Source: Proteromonas lacertae (lineage: Eukaryota; Sar; Bigyra; Opalinata; Proteromonadidae). Taken from it: a stretch of 64,000 nucleotides of DNA. Positions 25,551-39,212 of this stretch are shown here, piece after piece; position 1 is the first letter of the stretch, and each line of letters opens with the position of its first letter. The notes under the pieces were generated by a model, which was given only the letters and a program-made list of their open reading frames with translations, did not search any database and was not told the DNA's origin. The stretch is from assembly GCA_002245135.1 (NCBI GenBank), contig NGBS01000002.1, positions 124,001 to 188,000 of the forward strand. Reading direction: 5' to 3'. A program made the position numbers and the translations under genes.

Positions 25551-25659
25551 ATTAGTCTCTATTCTCTCTATTTTTCACTCAAAAACAAAACAAAACAATT
25601 AAAAGCTTGATTTAAATAAAAAAGCTTGAGCTAAATTCAAATTTAAAAATTGAATATCA

Positions 25660-27093
25660 ATGCAATCAGAAGGTATATTACTTCACTTTATATAATTTGA
25701 ATAGATCCGATTAGAAAAAGGTTGGAAGAATGGAAGAAACGAAAAGAGGAAAGTCAATCTGTATTTTTATTATTTATAATGTTTAGAAGCAAATGAACAA
25801 AACAATTCAATCAAAGCCACCACTGGCTTTTAATAGATCTAAAACTCCAGTTGCTCCCAAACCTAGAAACTCATTTTCTACTCCTTCTACTAATAGTTCA
25901 TATTCAACTCTTTTAAATCGTAGTAGAACTCCTGTTCAACAAGGATCAACATCTAAACAATCATCAACAACCAACTTAACACTTCGCTCAAAATCTACAA
26001 CAATGTCAAGACAATCATTAAATAAATTACCTCCTAAAATATCAGTCACAAAATCAACTACACTAAATTCATCTAAACAACAACAACCAGGAAATACTCT
26101 ATATCGTTCATCTTCTCCATCTCTGTCAATTCGAAGAAACCAATCAACAAAACCATCCAATACATTACAAACACCATCCTCAAATTATAAAAAACCTTCA
26201 CTCTCTAAGACAACGAAGATTAGATCATCTTCTCCAAGTACAAGGATGAGTATAAGAAATAGAAGTAGAACTCCATCTAGATCATTATCACCATCACAGA
26301 GGAAAAGTCCCTTAGTAACACCAAAATCAAAACAATTGTCAAATTATATAAACTCTGATATACCAATCGATTTTAAATTAAGTTGTTTAAATGATGAAGT
26401 ATTGGAGTGTTATATTAATAATACAAGTGATGAAGATAAAGATATGATAATAAATATATTATATAATGAATATATACAATGGAATTATATAAATTGTATG
26501 TTTAATAATAATATAAAAGTAGAAAAAGAAAAAATTGAAGTATATATATTATATATTTTTAATCATTATGAATAGAATTTATTCTGTAATGTATATCGAG
26601 AAAATGAAAGAAGAAAGATGAAATATTATCAAACATTAATTACATATAACAAATATAAATTAATATCAATATATAATGAAATAATTAATAATACAAACAC
26701 AGATTTATCATCACTAATGAAGTATTATAATGATTTTAAAGTATAATAAATATTTATATATTTTAGAGTAAATTTCAATATATTATGAAAGAAGTATATA
26801 ATAGTTGCAATTATTTACCATTAAGAAACATAGAATATGATGAAAGTGGTTTATTAAAAGAATTAGATGAATGTTATACATTATGTTTAACACTTGATAA
26901 TTGTTTTGTAGTATATTTGAATGATGTAGGAGAATTAAATAAAAATATAATCAATCTAAAGAATGAATTGTTGAATATAAGTATAAAGATGAAAAGTATA
27001 AATGAAGAGTTGATAAATATGAGTGATATGGAAATGATAGAAAGAAGTATAAAAGTAAATCAGATAGAAGAGAATAATATAATAAATATTTAA
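25660..27093 (+). CDS. HAUS8: Augmin subunit 8 / QWRF-family microtubule-associated protein
   Basis: Exon 1 is 25660-25672, then exons from 25705, 25787, about 26576 and about 26767, with introns of 26-37 nt. The first three exons join in frame to give MQSEDPIRKRLEEWKKRK. About 440 residues. The first 200 are Ser/Pro/Arg/Thr/Lys-rich, with repeated 'SRTP/SPS' text, typical of a basic microtubule-binding tail. The C-terminal half is helical and starts with the motif Q-W-N-Y-I-N, the counterpart of plant 'QWRF(A/V)NA'. It ends with a 'YLPLRNIEYDESGLL...L' helix that matches the 'YLEEW..LE.DH...L' helix of QWRF/HAUS8 proteins. Augmin recruits gamma-tubulin to existing spindle microtubules. Assignment rests on motif order, not overall identity. 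Confidence 0.65.
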
Positions 27094-27284
27094 TTCCATT
27101 TTATTTCTTTTTTTTAATACAACACAATTAATCAAGTATAATTATATGAATATTATTCTGAGTTTGGAAAAATCTGATATATTTATAATGTTGGAGATCT
27201 TCTTGTGAAATTCTATCTAATTTTATTTTTCCAATTGATGAGAATGTTTGTAAAAATGATTCTCACCAACTGGCAATATATCCA

Positions 27285-28005
27285 TTAATAATTTTCTACA
27301 GAATATTTATTTGCTGGTTTTTCATTCCAACCTCGAGGAATCCATGAATTATGAAATAAATAAGATCTATTCATCATTAATAAATAGCTATTATATACGT
27401 AAAGATTCCAATAAATAAAGCAACAACAATATCAATTGAATAATGACGACGACAACATAATAAATTGGGAATTAATATTGATAAATAAACTATCATTATT
27501 ATCCATCCAGTTCTTCGATCTATTTTATAAAAACTATTAATAAAATAATACATTTCTTTGGTAATGCCATTGTAAAGCAATATAACCATACATATGCACC
27601 AGCAATATGACCACTAAATATTAAATCACCACAATTTCGACTCATTCCATATAACGGAGATATATGACCTAATATATCATATATACTACTAGTAACAGGT
27701 AATTCAGTTGAACCAATTCTACAATGAATAGCTGGACCAGGCAAAGAAGTCCAAAATGTAGTAATTACTCTCAAATAATATACTATAGAAGTTAATCGAC
27801 TTTTAAGAGGTTTAGTAAGTTCCACAATTTCATCTATCATTCTTTCAATGCATAACAATAAAAGACTAACAAATTCACCTATCACTCCTCATCCTCTCAA
27901 TCTTTTTACATCATTTACTAATAGTGGAATATTTCGATATATACGTTATATAATACCGTTTAATATTACAGCGATTATTCTTATCAATGGCAATTTGTCA
28001 ATTAA
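27285..28005 (-). pseudogene. Sphingomyelin/ceramide phosphotransferase-like (PAP2_C family), probably decayed
   Basis: The C-terminal half carries the family motifs: 'YYLRVITTFWTSLPGP' (C2-like), 'CGDLIFSGHIAGAY' (C3) and 'RRHYSIDIVVALF' (C4 with the catalytic His and Asp). Two introns near 27541-27572 and 27366-27397 keep this half in frame. Upstream, where the first membrane helices should be, the same frame continues as recognisable sequence (IRIIAVILNG..., NIPLLVNDVKRLRG) but holds in-frame TAA and TGA codons near 27950 and 27895. Downstream of the stop at 27285 another 150 bases look coding in other frames. The enzymes transfer a phospho-headgroup to ceramide. This locus is either a pseudogene or has sequencing errors. 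A second copy begins at 63347. Confidence 0.6.
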
Positions 28006-28151
28006 GAAAGAAATACATCATAAAATACATAAATAATATTTATATACTTGTTATAATTATCCCATTCATTATATTCAGTGATTTTAAAATTTGGGATAAT
28101 TATTAAAATATATTCGTTATTTTTACAGTATAGTTTTTTCGATTTTTCTTA

Positions 28152-31100
28152 ATGACTGAATATATTTCAACAAAAATTCCACTTTCAGAAGCTCGATGTG
28201 AGAGTGCTACATATGTATTACATATTTATATTATTATTAGTTTTCATCCATTACTAATTTTGAAGTAGATTTTATAGACAAGTATTGTAGAAGATATATT
28301 ACTGATAATTACATCAGTTTTTCTACTATGAAACATAAAAGAAGTCTTGCTGAAATTCCATCAAAAGAAAGAACAAAAGAGGTATATATACAATATTTAA
28401 TTATTGATTATAGCATCTTCAACAATGGTTTTATCCAGTCATACATGCTTTATATAGTTTACATGAGAATGGGCTTTGTCACACTAGTGTAAAAGCCACA
28501 AACATATTTGAGAGTGAAAATGGTTATATTCTATCTGATGTGGGTAAATATTACTTTTACAACAACAAAAATCTCAAAGAGAAAGGATTTAAAATACCAG
28601 AAGAAATGATAGAAAGAAAAAATGTTTGTTTTGAATATAAGAAAGATAATGAGATGTTGGGAAAGTTATTAGAAGAATATATTATTTATAGTGTAATAGA
28701 AAATATAGAAGATTATAATGGAATAATAAAAGAGTTAAAAGAGAGTGAAAATGATTTAGATTTATTGAATTTATTACATAAATACCAATCAATATTTCCA
28801 AAACCATCTATCAATATTGAAACAATCTTAAGAAAAGAGTTCTACATATTGGGATATTTCCAATATTCTATGATAGATATATCAATATCAAAATATGTAG
28901 AAATTGTAAAAAGTGAGATTGATGAAGAAGTTAAGTATTATTTGAGTGTTTGTTTATTAAATTCCATTTCAATGAGTATATAATAATATATGGAATTATA
29001 TATTGAATATAGATGAAGAAAAAAGAATAGAAATAAGTTATGAAGAGTTTGTTGAGTTGAAAGATTTATTCTATGAAGAGATTAAAAGAAGTAACAAGAA
29101 AAGATCAAACGAATTAACAACTCCAATAAAAAGAGAAATATTTGAAGAAGTATTTAAGAATAGAAATACTGAAGAGATTAATCTGAGGTTTAGTATATTT
29201 TTTATTATTGTTTTATCAATATTAGAAATCCCAACTCTTTCAAAATATGAATGTGTTTTATTTTCAATAATATTAAGTTGTTTTGAAAATGTGAAAATAC
29301 TAAATATTGGTGCAAATTATATTAATGTGATAAATGTAAGTCATATAATTCAAGGAATTCGACACTTTAGTCAATTGACAGAGTTGGTAGTGAGTAGTAT
29401 AATGTTTATATTATTATCAAATAGGTATGTCATTTACATACACATCATTAACTATTTTATCTGATATAGTTAAAAATAATCAACATTTGGAGTATTTGAA
29501 TATGAGATGTATAAGAAATTATTATTATTACTTTTTGCCAATCAAAAAATGGGAAGATGGAATAAAACTGGTTTTAGAAAATTGTCCCAATCTGATATAT
29601 TTGAATATTAAATGTATAATAATCAATATATTCTTTATTTAGATAATCTTTTATCCCATTTAGATGAATCATTAGGTATTTTAGATGCAATCAAAAGAAT
29701 GACCAATTTAAAAAAGTTAAATTTCAATTGTATTTTGATATAACATTATAAATAGGTAATTATTTTGGTGTTTCAGATGAATATGATTGCAGTATAATGT
29801 ATGATGAATTTATAGAAATAAATGGATATATTTTGAATGTGAATGATATTAACAATCGAAATATTATGATAAATACTGGTAAATATTTAAATGGAATAAT
29901 TGAAAGATTATTCAACTTAAAAATTCTCAAATTGAAATGTATTTATTATCTGTTTGTAATAGGTAAATAGCTTGTGCAATAACTGATCATATAATGATAG
30001 AAATATGTAAATCATTGAATCAGTTATCTCAATTAGAAGAATTAAATTTAGAAGGAAATAAATTAACTGAAAAATCGATGTATAAATTAGGAGAATGTAT
30101 TTATGAAATGAAAGAATTAAGATTATTAAATATTAGCAGTATTTATATAATAAATGAATATTATATAGATAATGAAATAAATAGTTATGGAATATATCTT
30201 CTTTTCCAAAATCTTGAAAGTGAAATAATCCTGCAAAACTTAAATGAAATAATTATTAATAACAATCTGATTCAGTGCGAGGGTTTTTATCATTTTCTGT
30301 TTTTAATAAGAAAACTCAAATCAGTAACTAAATTAAATCTAAATATGAAGTGTAATTTAGTTAAAAACAATGAAGAAGAAATGGTTCTATTTAAAGAATC
30401 AATGAAATATTTGAAAGAACTTACCAATATAGAAGAATTAAAAATTTCAAGTATAATTCTATTATAATATGTGTATTAGACACACCATTAGGTGATTCTG
30501 GAATTGAAATATTATCTAGCGTATTGAAATATTTACCAAAATTAAAATCACTTGATTTTTCTTGTATGATTAAGAATTATTTATAATAGATTTACTGATA
30601 AAAACAAAAGGGATATATGTTTTGATGGATGAAATAAACAAAAACTGTAAAAGTATAGAATCTTTAATGATAGAAGGAAATACATTATGTAATGAATCAG
30701 CTATAGAAGTGAGTAGATTTCTATTATCAAATACTCAACTAAAGAAAATCAGTCTATCATGTATAAATATATAATGCATATATTTAATAGGCAAAAATTT
30801 GAATGTGCTCCATAATTATATTGTTGCAGAAGGGTTTAAGAATATATTCAATCTTGAAGAATTGTCAATAGATAATATAAAATACTCGCCAAATGCTCTA
30901 AATACTCTTTTCACTTATTTAAAACAAAATAAAATGATGAAAAGATTAACAATTAAATGTATTAATATTAAATTTAATTGAATAGGTTGTGATTTTGATA
31001 GAAGCATGATAATAAAGTTTGTAGAATTATTAAAGCAATTTAATAATTTAGAAGAACTTATTCTTCAAAATTGTGATATTGATTCAGATTTGATGTTTTC

Positions 31101-31687
31101 TCTAAATGACGGTTTGATGAATCTTCACAAATTAAAAATATTAGATTTATCAGGTATTGTTTTATTTCTATATTTTAGATAATCATATAGATTCAGATGG
31201 AATTTATATTTTGTGCAGATGTTTTGATTCACTTCAAAGTCTATATACATTGAGGTTAGAGTATAATGTTTTCAGATTTGATGGAATAAAGATTCTTTGT
31301 AATAATCTACAAAGATTACCATATTTAAGTAATCTTCACACTTTAGGAAATAATTTTGGCGAAGAAGGACTGATTGAACTTCTAGATGTTGTTGAAATTA
31401 ATCCAAGAAAAGTAATTCAAAACTATCATGAACGATTATGCATTACTTTTCTTCCAGAAAAACTTGATAAAGTAGTGTATTTAGTTCACGGAGTTGATAG
31501 AGGAAGAAAAGCATGGTATTATTTAGAAGTGGAAAGAAATATGTATCATATTTTTTTAACTGCTACAAATAGTAATACTATTAACTTAGATAATTATGGC
31601 AAAGTGATATATTCTGCTTATGGTGATAATCCTCCTCAACATATCAAAGATAAAGTATATCAAGATTATCCATATGTTTATGAGTAG
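28152..31687 (+). CDS. Pseudokinase fused to leucine-rich repeats
   Basis: The start MTEYISTKIPLSEARC is joined over 26- and 32-nt introns to a short kinase-like segment with 'LHENGLCHTSVKATNIFESENGYILSDVG'. This matches a catalytic loop and DFG region, but HRD is changed to HTS and DFG to DVG, so no phosphotransfer is expected. A helical stretch follows (28540-29390), then about a dozen RI-like LRR units ('L.L..C', 'L.ELNLEGNKLT') from 29430 to 31370. The last domain of about 85 residues ('VVYLVHGVDRGRKAWYY...NLDNYGKVIYSAYGDNPPQ') is one I cannot name. Introns of 24-35 nt fall repeatedly after the first base of a codon at the end of an LRR strand. It is likely an intracellular scaffold or sensor; the function is unknown. 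Confidence 0.75.
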
Positions 31688-32229
31688 AATATGTTATTTA
31701 ACAAATACATTCTAAACTAACCATTAATTTTACTCATTGAGGATGATTTGTGTAATAGAATTATTCCATAAGTTAATAATAACTATAGTGATATATTGAC
31801 TTATAGTTCTAGGATATAAATAATATAATCACTTCATATATAACTAAGTTTATGCAATTTGTTGCGTTATCGCGTATGTAATAAAAAGTTCTTTCTTTCA
31901 ACTATATGTATAACCAAATATTATATGAATGAAACAATCAATTTATTTTTGTTGAACAGGTGTATATTATTGAACTTTACATTATGAATCCCACGAGTTT
32001 TATACTATAACTATACATATAACTATTTTGTTAGTAGACAAACACTTATTTATTATAATACATTTATTCATCAGCAAAAATGAACATATATGTTTGCGAC
32101 AAAGAGTGATATGTAACCAATGGTTAATACAATTCAAATTAGCGATATAAAGCAAATTATTGTGAAATAGCTGTTTGAATAATTTTTGAATTTTTAAATT
32201 TCATTTTTGATTTTCTTATCTAAAAGTAG
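31688..32229. other. Intergenic region upstream of kinesin
   Basis: A 542-bp AT-rich spacer between two plus-strand genes. It contains ATAACTATATAT-like tracts and, 30-50 bp before the kinesin ATG, TTGAATTTTTAAATTTC, which resembles a sequence found before other starts in the window. No other gene, RNA or repeat is evident. Confidence 0.5.
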
Positions 32230-35200
32230 ATGTCTCAGCAAGGAGAGCAGAGAAGTATAAATGTAGCAGTGAGAATGAGGTGTTTAAATCAGAAGGAGGT
32301 ATATATTTTATTGAATTACGAGAAATAGATACAAAAAGGTGATACCTATTCATGGCTATGTGATCTTGAAACAAATACTGTTACATCTGTTTGTACTAAG
32401 GATTGCAATAACTTAACATCATATCCTGTTGGTATATTATATTACTGTTTATAGAAATATATAGATCATGTATTTGATGAAAAGCATACGTCAGAAGATG
32501 TATATAAAGCTATAGGTGAGCCAATTATTAACGATGTACTTCAAGGTATAAATGGCACAATATTTGCCTATGGTCAAACATCATCTGGCAAAACATACAC
32601 AATTCGTGGAACATTGGAACATCCAGGAATTCTATATTTATCATCTAAAGACATTTTTGACAAAATCAGGAAAGCATCAGATAGAGACTTTATCATAAAA
32701 GTGTCTTATATTGAAATATACAATGAAACATTAAAAGATTTATTAGATCCAGATAGACCTCCACAGATCAGAGAACATATCGAAAAAGGTGTATATTTAG
32801 ACTGTACAGATTATACAATTACAGACATGAAGCAAATTGATAATTTAATCCAACTGGGTGAAAGTAATCGACATATTGGAGCAACTAAAATGAATGAAAG
32901 AAGTAGTAGATCTCATACCATCTTTCGTATTGAAATAGAAAGTAAATCTCAGGATTTAGATGATGATAGAACACTAGGTGCAATTTTGAATATAGTTGAT
33001 TTAGCAGGTAGTGAAAATGCCAAAAATACTGAGGCTAAAGGTGATAGACTAGTTGAAGCAGGTTGTATTAATAAATCACTATCCACATTAAGTTTAGTTA
33101 TCAGTCAATTAGCTTCAAATAGTGTTGGTCATATTAACTTTAGAGATAGTAAATTGACTAGATTATTACAACCATCGTTAAATGGTAATACTCGTACTTC
33201 TATTATTGCATGTATTAGTCCAGCAAGTAGTAATCGAATGGAGAGTGAAGGAACATTGAAATTTGCATGTAGAGCAAAGAATATTGTGACTGTAGTTAAA
33301 CAGAATAGTGGTTATAGTGATAATATTAAAGATATTGCTTTATTAAAGAGAGAAAAGTATGATTTGAAGTTACAGATAGCTGAATATGTTAGTTCAATAA
33401 ATGATTTGAATGATAAGATAACTAAATATGAGGAAATTGATAGATTATATAATAATATACTGGAATATATATCTAAGAATTATGAGCCAAGAATATTACA
33501 ATATATTGAGAATATAAGTGATGATATTGTTGTGGAAGAAAATGAAAACGCAAATATTATTGTATAAATATTAATATATTGATTATTATAATGCTATTGT
33601 AATAGAAATTAAAACAAATTGATGGAATAATCAATTACTTATTGAAAGTTCAAAAAGACAAAGAAAATGAGTTTAATAAAACATCTGACAACTTAATATC
33701 AATGTTACAGAAAAATACAGATGAATTGACACAATTTAAACAACAATATACAAGTGTATTATTATTATTATATTATTTTATTTTTATTAATAAATAGTTG
33801 GATTTAAAATACAAAGGATTAACTCAACAATATAAACAATCACAAGAAAAAATAAATGAATTACAAAACCATTTAAATGAGAATGAAAAACAAATCAAAA
33901 ATCAATCTGACACAATAACTCAGCAGAAGAATATGATAGTAGAATATAACAGCAACATTGACAAACTGAATAATACAATTACAGATACTAATAATAAGTT
34001 AAACCAATTAACAGAGAATCATTTACAATTAGAATCAGATAATGATAATAAAAAGAAGATTATCGTTGAATTAAATCAAGAAATTGGTAATATAAAGAAT
34101 GAGAATGTAAAGAAAGAGAATCAAATAACTGAACTTCAAACAGAAATAGAGACTATTCAACAAACTAAAGATACATTAGACAAAGAAAAGTTGAATATTT
34201 TGAATGAAATAACTGCTGTAAAAGTAGAAATCACTAAGAAAGATAACATTATTAGTAATTTACAGAATGAATTGAGTGAAATGAGTAGTAAAAATGAACA
34301 ATTATCAAATCAATTGGAAGAATTGAAGATAAAGAATAAGAATCTTGAAACAGAGTTTAGTGATAAGAAGAATGAGTATGAAAATCTTATTATCACATTA
34401 AAGAATGATTTACATCAAATACAGAATGAAAAAACACAAATAAACAATCAGAATGAACAATATAAAGAAGAAATAGATAAAATGAATATTAAAATTAATC
34501 AATTAGATGATAAAATAGCTGGATTAAATGAAGATTGTAATAACTACCAACAAGAGATAACTGAATTAAAAGAATTGAATGAAAAGAACCAAAATGAATA
34601 CATAAAGAAAGAAAATGACTTAAATGAAGAGAAACAATACTTATTAGTGAATTTAGAGCAAATAATTGAAGAGAAATCAGTTCTTAAACAAAAATATACA
34701 AACAACCAAACACAAAGTGAAAGTAGAATTAACAAATTAGACAATGAAAAGAATAATTTATTAGATACAATCCAAACAATGAAAAGTGATTATGAATATG
34801 AAAGAAATCAAAGACAAGCTGAGTTTGAGAATATAAAATCACAATTTGAATCAGAAATTAGCTCTAAGAATAAAACTATTAATGAATTAGAAAGTCATAA
34901 TAACCAAATACAAGAGAAATTAATAGAAACTGAAAATAATATGAATAGATTGAGAGATGAATCAGAAGATACAATAAATCAATTAAAACAGAATATAAAA
35001 GAATTAGATGAGGCAATTGAGTTAGGTAAAGAAGAAAATGAAATGAGAATATATGAATTAACCAATGAGAAAATAGAAAAGATGAATGAAATATCTTTAT
35101 TACAATCATCGCTGGAGAATTTGAAACAGATTCAAAACCAACTTAATGAAGATAATAACCATAATAAGAATATGATAAATCAGTTAAACGTAGAAATGAA

Positions 35201-38200
35201 TAAGAATAAAGAAGAATATAATGCCAATATAAACACTATCCAAAGTCAATATAATGAATTGAATAATCAATTGCAAACACTTATAGTAGAAAAATCACAA
35301 TTGAATGATTCATTAGTAGAATTACAATCTCAATATAGTAGTTTAAATGATGATTATAATAGAATGAAAGAAGATAATGATGAAATGAATGAGCAAATAC
35401 AAAATTATAACAATGAATTAGATCAATTAACAATTATATATGATAATAAAGATGTAAAGCATAATGAAATGATAGAAGAGAAGAATGGTGAGATTGAAAA
35501 GTATCAGTCGAATATTGAGTTATTAACTACACAAAAAGAAGAATTAGAGAATAGAATTAATGAAATGATTAACCAGAATAATGAACTAAGTAATAAGTGC
35601 ATTGAATATGATTTAAAGATACAACAACTTAATGAGAGTCATAGTAAAGAAATGAATGAATTGAATGAGAAGAATAACACTATAACACAAGAAAGAGATT
35701 CTATTCATAGTAATTATGAAGATTTAAAGGTTAAATATAATGAATTAGAGAATAAATTCAACGAGTTACAAAGCAATTCTGAAGTATTAAATGAGAATAT
35801 AAAGTCAAAAAATGAACAAATTAAACAATTAAATAATACAGTTGAAGAATTGAGACTTGAAATTTCAAATCTCAACCAAACAATTGAAGTAAAAACAAAT
35901 GAATATAATAAATCCATACAACAATTAGAACAGGAAATGAATGAGTTAAAATCACAATATGAATCAGACTTAAACTCAAAATTACAATTAATATCAGAGT
36001 TAGAAGAAAAGAAAATGAATTTAGATAATCAACTGCATGAAAATGTGACAGAATTGAATGAATTAAAAGATGAATATAATGCCAAAGTGAATATATGGAA
36101 TGAATCTGAGATAAATTACAATAAACTATTATTTGATAATGGTGAAACAATCTCAAACATGAGAAATGAAATAGCTGAAAAAGAGAATAATATTCAAATA
36201 ATTAGTGGTGAAAAAGATGAATTGAATAATCAATTACAACAAGCAAAAGATGAAATTACCAAATTGCAGTCTAATATTAGTGAATTATTAAGTAATAAGA
36301 GTTATATAGAGACTTATACATCTAAAACAATTGGATCATTACAAAACCAAGTGAATGAATTGAATAATGAAATATCATCAAACTTATCTATTATTAATGA
36401 TTTACAAACACACTCAAATGAATTAAATGAAAAAATAAAACAAGAAAATAGTGAGAAAATGAATATTAGCAATGAATATGAGAGTTTTAAACAACAAAGT
36501 GAAGAATTGATATCTCATTTAAAGAATGAACAGAATGAATTAAATAATCAATTACAGTCTAAAGAGACAGAAATACAACAATTAAGAAATGAAATTGAGA
36601 AAGTAAAGGAAGCTAATGAGTTAAATGACAATAATAGAAATAAAGAATATAAAGATTATCAAATGGAAATGGAAAGTATGATATCCAATCTAAACATAGA
36701 AACAGAACAATTAAAGAAAGAAATTGAAAGTAAAGAATCTTCAATTAATGAGTTAAAGTTGACTATTAATGAATTAGAATCAACACTAAACAAAGAAAGA
36801 GAAGAAAATGATAAGAAAATAAATAATATGACTGAAGAAAATAACAAAAATATTCAATTATTAGAAAATACTAATAAAGAATATACGATATATAAGAATG
36901 AAGTAGAAATGAAAATATCCGAATTATCCAATCAAATCGAAGAATTGCAGCTAAATATAAAACATTTAGATTGTGAAAAACAATGTAATATAAACGAAAA
37001 TGAAATAGCTAAAAAAGAAATTGTTAGAATTCAAAACGAGAATGAGATGAAAATAAAGGAATTAATGGATGAAATAAGTGAAAAAGAAGAAGAAACTACC
37101 TTACTAACATCATCAATAAATGAGTTAAAAGATGTACAAAATAAATATAATGAATTAACTGAAGAAAACAATAGAAATATTGAGAAAATATATGAATTAG
37201 AAAATAGAATTTCAACTAATGAAAGTGAATATAACAAAGAGAAAATAGAGTTTGAAATACAAATAAAAGAACTGAACTTTGATTTACTGAAGGAAATAGA
37301 AAGTAAATCAGATTTAAATATGAAACTAAGTGAATTAGAAAACAATTCAAAACAAATAATAGAAGAAAAAGTGTCATTACAAAATGAAATACTCAAACTT
37401 CAACAACAGAATCAAAGTGAAATATCCAATCAACAAAGTGAATATAATAAAACAATTGAAGATTTAAAGAATGAATTAAATGAAAAAGAACAATCTGTTA
37501 ATGATACAAATATCAAATTATTAGAAAAAGAAAGACAAATAAATGAATATGAAATGAATATTGAAACTATGAGTGAAGAGTTAGAAACATTAAAGAAAGA
37601 AATAAAAAGAAAACAGAATCAATTAAATAATGTTGAATCAGATTTAACAGAAAGATATAATATATTAAAACAGAATAATGAGAAATATGAATTACAAATT
37701 AAAGAATATGAAAATGAGAAAATGTTATTAGAATCTAATATCAATGACTTAACTCAACAAGTTAAGAATATGACTAAACTTAATGATAAGATTGTTTTAT
37801 TATCAAATGAGAATAATGAATTGAAACAAAAGGTTGAAATAGACGAAAGTGAGATAGAATCATTAAAGAATAAATACAAAAATTATGAGATAATTAATAA
37901 TGAAAATAATAAGAAAAATGAAAAGATCGAATTATTATCAAAGGAATTAACTAAAGTACAATTTGAATATAACAATATATTAAGCCAATATAACAATCAA
38001 AATGAATTATTACAAAAGATGAGAAATGATAAAGACTCATTAAAGAAGAATAGCAATGAATTAATTCAACAATATCAATTGTTAGTAGATAGTAATAATC
38101 TATTAACAGATAAAGTGAATAAATACGAAACAACTATTCAAGAACAGAATGAAATGATTAAAACAATAAAATCAAAAATAGAATTATTAGAGAATAATAA

Positions 38201-39212
38201 TGACATTCTAACTAAAGATAATGAAAAAATGAAAAATGATGTAATGAATGGAAATATAGTAATTGAAGGACAAAACAAACAAATAACTGAATTAGAGAAT
38301 GAGATAAATGAAAAGAAAGAATATTTGAAGAGTAAATGTGAAGAAGTTGATAAAATAACACAACTTAAAAACTCATTACAAAAAGATCTAAACAAATTAA
38401 AAGATAGATTAAATGAATATGATATATCAATAGAAAAGAAAGATAAAAACATCAAAGAATTAAATATAAAAGTAACTTCAACAATGAGTGAATTAGCAAA
38501 GTGTAAGATTGAATTAAATGATAAAATAAGTGAAGTATCAAATTATAAACAAAACATAAATGATTATTTATTAACTATTAAAAAGAGAGAAACAGAATTA
38601 AAACAATACCAATCATTATATAATGAAGATAAAGTATTAAAACAGCAAATACAACAATTGAAGAGTGAAGTAGAAGAATTAAGACATGATAATGAGATAT
38701 TAAGTCAAAATCAAAAGATTGATCAAGTCAGTAAGAATTTATATGACAGTGTTAAAGCTAATTTGGATATATATGAAAAGAGATGTAATGAATATGAAGT
38801 AGAGATTAATAAATTAAAACAAGAAAAGGAAAGATTAGAAGATTTGAAAATAAAAGGATTTAAAGCCTTAGATGAGTTAAAGAAAGAAGGATTAAAGAAT
38901 AAACAATTAGTACAGCAATTAACTGAAGAAAAACAACAGTATGAAACTAAATGTAAGAAGTATAAAGAGAATCAAGTCGTATTTAATGCAATGAAAAAAC
39001 AATATGAAAAGATAAAGAGTGAATATGATTTGTATAAAGACGAGAATGTTAAACATAAGAGAAAGATTTGCGAATTAGAAAAATCACTTGAAAATAAGAC
39101 ATTCTTAGATCCTGTAGTGAATAGATTAGAAGAAGAAATAAATACATTAAACAAACAAGTAAAAAGATATAAAATAATGAATATTGGAGATAAAGAGAAT
39201 ATGGTGAATTAA
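32230..39212 (+). CDS. CENP-E-like (kinesin-7 type) N-terminal motor kinesin with giant coiled coil
   Basis: Exons start at 32230, about 32325, 32458, 33605 and 33798. Introns are 27-46 nt, one with a GTTGGT donor. About 2,250 residues. The motor domain is N-terminal (about 1-335): P-loop GQTSSGKTYT, switch I NERSSRSHTIF, switch II 'NIVDLAGSE', 'INKSLSTLSLVISQLA' and 'INFRDSKLTRLLQPSLNGN'. A neck follows. About 1,850 residues of nearly continuous heptad coiled coil rich in Asn, Glu, Lys, Gln and Ile (33798-39100) come next, then a short basic end. The motor wording and the long rod fit CENP-E-type spindle kinesins; without a tree it could be another N-kinesin. Predicted plus-end motor carrying kinetochore or other cargo. 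The last 5.4-kb exon has no intron. Confidence 0.85.

Larger units (their letters stand above)
23789..25659. other. 1.9-kb gene-poor region with repeat element and decayed coding sequence
   Basis: No intact gene is supported here. An ATG at about 23955 opens a short frame (MSGNIGVDIYSKEEIV) that stops after 17 codons. The following 200 bases contain fragments that read like protein but have stops, so this may be a relic. The centre holds the inverted-repeat element described separately (24464-25071), and its right flank overlaps a decayed minus-strand coding stretch. GC-richer patches (GCGCCGTTGAG) stand out against the AT-rich background. Confidence 0.5.

Noticed and set aside
34544-38455. 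Several Ser/Phe/Ile-rich minus-strand frames inside the kinesin rod
   Set aside because: They are antisense shadows of an Asn/Glu/Lys-rich coiled coil: no domain text, no splice signals and odd composition.
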